Shown: positions 61,999 through 64,000 of the stretch, piece after piece
How the letters are laid out: every line of letters starts with the position of its first letter
Position numbering within the stretch: the first letter of the stretch is position 1
NCBI GenBank assembly: GCA_003665825.1
Contig: QPFY01000005.1
Location: forward strand, 434,001 to 498,000
Reading direction: 5' to 3'
DNA: 64,000 bases
Origin: Microbotryum silenes-acaulis
Taxonomy: Eukaryota > Basidiomycota > Microbotryomycetes > Microbotryales > Microbotryaceae
Made by a program: the position numbers and the translations under genes
Notes under the pieces: model-generated
Seen by the model: the letters and a program-made list of their open reading frames with translations, nothing else
Databases searched by the model: none
Told to the model about the DNA's origin: nothing

Positions 61999-62605
61999 TC
62001 GGACAGCACCCTTCCTGTCTTTACCCCCTTGTACCAGCACCGCATATTATGACCGTCTTATACGTTTGTGCTCCTTTAGTCATCAGCCACTTTTGGCTTC
62101 TCGTTTTGGCTTGTCTCTATCAATGATGTCTTGGGCCTTCTAGCAGCTTCACTCGCTTTCCTCAGTCTCCTGTGCTTCCTTCTGCAAATTCACTCGTCAC
62201 AGCTTTTTGATACACAGCCATCCGTACTTCGGATTAAACTGTATTGGATTAGTTACACGTAAGTGACTAAGGGGAATGCCACGAGTGACGACGGGCGTCC
62301 GCCCGCCCTCGTTCTAACAGAAGATGGCGGAAGCACAATCCAAGTTAGATGATCCGGAGATAAGACTCGTGGCTGCTGAGGAAGCGTATGTAAAGGAGGC
62401 ATGTGAAGATATACCAAGAAAGGAGATATAGACGCTCTATGGGGTCTAGGGAACAGCGCGGACTATGCGACGGCATCGGGAGCGACGGCGACGAAGCTAC
62501 CACGGGAACCGTGTCGGGGGTGATGGGGTGGGTGAGCGCTGAAGATATCAAAGCGGACTGGATGAGCAGCAATTCCTTTCAAAGAGGGAGAAGATCGATT
62601 ATAGC
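61999..62605. other. Convergent intergenic region
   Basis: About 600 bp between two 3' ends; the left part is T-rich 3' flank of RRN3. No gene seen. Confidence 0.5.
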
Positions 62606-64000
62606 TCACTCGATGACAATCTTGATGCGGCCGTCCTTCTGAGGGAATGCGTGGACGCAGTCCAACGAGGCTGATAATGGAGATGTCTCAAGCGATGTCA
62701 ACACCTCTTCAACTTCTTCTCAATGACTGAGATAGAGAACTACTTACGAACGATGTAGTGCGCTCCGCTATCCGAGATCTTCTCGACGGGGTGGGACGTG
62801 CAGATGGCGATCGTTTTTGCGCCGGAGGAGACACCCGCTTTGATGCCCGACGGCGAGTCCTCAAAGACGAGGCACGTCTCGACGGGGATGCCGAGCTCCT
62901 CGGCGGCCTAGAGTTGCGAAAGGATGGTCCGTCAGCATGCAGATGAAATGTCCAGACGGAAATCCAGTGCTCCATGACTGACCAAGATGAACGGATCGGG
63001 GTGGGGCTTGCCGCGCTTGAGCCTCGGGTCATCGGCAGTGATCGTCACGGCAGGTCGCTTGATGCCGGCGCGGGCAAGGGCTCCGTGGCAGTCTATTGCG
63101 GTCAATCGGACGTTTCAGGACGACAGATTAATCAACATCGCATGTGGATGCAACTTACAAGTCTTGGCACCTGAGGTGGCGACAGCATAACGAGCTTGGG
63201 GCAGGGAGGCGATCAGGCGGCGCACACCGGGCAGGATGCGGACAGACTTGTCTTGGCAGCTACAGTGTCGAAAGAACACAGTCAGTGATCGGGTCACATT
63301 AGGGCATGACCGTCATGTTAGAACGCACCCAATCTCCTCTTCGGTGTATTCGCTGATGTCAAAGTCGTCGTCGGACTCGTCGTCATCATCGAAGGGCGAT
63401 GTTAATTCAGCGAGGCGATCTCGGCTCGGCGCATCCCCGGTCGAAAGTCTGGCGAGCTTCGCATTGACGGTGTCGAGGTTGGCACTGTCGTTGTTTGTTC
63501 CTAGGCCAGTATCCTCGGGACTTTCGGTGGCTTGAGGGGTCTGCATGATCGATGATCATCCCGTCAGATCAGTTTGAACAAACCTTCGATGAGGATGCTC
63601 GAAACAGTGACTCACAGCGATCTTGCTCATGCCGAATTGACCACCGGCGAGACCGGACAGGAGAGGGTTCGGTCCTGACGAGTGGGAAGGTCGGCGACTC
63701 CCGGCATTGGAGCCACGTCGACTGTTGGACTGCGAGTTGCGGCGACTGGACGCCTCTGAGCTCCTCCTTGAGCGCACCTTGACGGAGAACTCGTCGGCTT
63801 CCCTGAGAATGCGCTTCTCGAACTGGTGATCGCACGGGCAGGAGGGTAAACGTGTCAGTTCACAAGACCAGGTAGAAAAGCCTGGCTCGAACGCGAGATG
63901 ACCCAGCAGCACTCACCTCCTCGACATGGGGTTCCATCTGCTCGTTCGTCAATCGACGGAGCTGGGGCTTGAGATCGCGCAAGTTGTCGATCGCGCGACG
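62606..64000 (-). CDS. HAD-superfamily small-phosphate phosphatase (glycerol-3-phosphatase type), 5' end outside window
   Basis: Seven exons in the window (63917-64000, 63616-63822, 63329-63540, 63159-63259, 62983-63092, 62748-62907, 62606-62706) give 324 aa; the N terminus with the nucleophile DxDGT motif lies beyond 64000. Visible are RRAIDNLRDLKPQL of the cap domain, SVRILPGVRRLIASLP, the ATSGAKT motif II, DDPRLKRGKPHPDPFIL (motif III Lys) and VFEDSPSGIKAGVSSGAKTI (motif IV). These resemble fungal GPP/DOG-type enzymes acting on glycerol 3-phosphate or 2-deoxyglucose 6-phosphate. Between the cap helix (FEKRILREADEF) and the core strand is an insert of about 115 residues, Arg/Ser-rich then acidic (DDDDESDDDFD). 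The last intron (41 nt) has several in-frame acceptors, so one to four residues near the C terminus are uncertain. Confidence 0.86.

Overview
This 64 kb window is nuclear DNA of an intron-rich filamentous or dimorphic fungus, almost certainly a basidiomycete. The evidence is direct: 21 protein-coding genes can be assembled from exons joined by about 88 short GT..AG introns (mostly 58-120 nt, extremes 39 and 397 nt), together with a fungus-specific Zn-cluster-type regulator body, a glyoxal oxidase, an Och1-type mannosyltransferase family member, LEU2, GRR1 and the yeast-named proteins ARB1, NOB1, AIM19, AIM22 and SIW14. The moderate GC content and the dense, short introns would fit Pucciniomycotina (for example a Microbotryum-like smut), but that placement is inference. 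All exon coordinates were derived by hand from reading-frame continuity, splice consensus and conserved protein motifs; no transcript data were used.

Layout, left to right. 0-2.2 kb: C-terminal body of a fungal transcription factor (+, truncated by the window edge). 2.4-4.4 kb: RGS-domain membrane protein (-). 5.4-6.8 kb: alpha/beta hydrolase (-). 7.7-10.1 kb: GPI-anchored glyoxal oxidase (+), then a 2.8 kb gene-poor gap. 13.0-16.1 kb: Ecdysoneless/SGT1-family protein (-), divergent from NOP14 (+, 16.4-19.8 kb). 20.1-23.3 kb: GRR1 F-box/LRR protein (-). 24.3-26.8 kb: ARB1 ABC-F ATPase (-). 27.2-28.2 kb: TCTP (-). 29.0-29.6 kb: ribosomal protein S11/uS17 (-). 30.6-32.5 kb: lipoate-protein ligase AIM22 (-). 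34.4-35.0 kb: AIM19-like mitochondrial membrane protein (+), convergent with NOB1 (-, 35.2-36.95 kb). 37.35-37.96 kb: remnant of a cysteine-rich secreted protein carrying a one-base frameshift (+). 38.3-39.9 kb: LEU2 (-). 41.3-43.2 kb: SIW14-type phosphatase (+), convergent with VAC14 (-, 43.5-47.4 kb). 49.1-51.3 kb: succinate-semialdehyde dehydrogenase (+). 52.4-54.4 kb: GT32 glycosyltransferase (+), convergent with a mitochondrial PP2C phosphatase (-, 54.8-57.3 kb). 57.55-57.65 kb: intron-containing tRNA-Thr(CGU) (-). 59.3-62.0 kb: RRN3 (+). 62.6-64 kb: HAD-family small-phosphate phosphatase (-, cut off at its 5' side).

Functionally this is housekeeping chromosome arm, not an island. A loose theme is ribosome production: RRN3 (Pol I initiation), NOP14 and NOB1 (40S maturation), ARB1 (60S/40S export and recycling), uS17, TCTP and a tRNA gene. 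A second group is mitochondrial: AIM22, AIM19, the PP2C phosphatase and probably SSADH. VAC14 and SIW14 both concern phosphoinositide/inositol phosphate control. I did not find a convincing novel multi-gene system. The best second-look items are two genes (ARB1, LEU2) whose first coding exon is just the start codon, a perfect 13-bp hairpin that contains the TCTP stop codon, two stop-free introns of length 3n in VAC14, and the frameshifted cysteine-rich gene.
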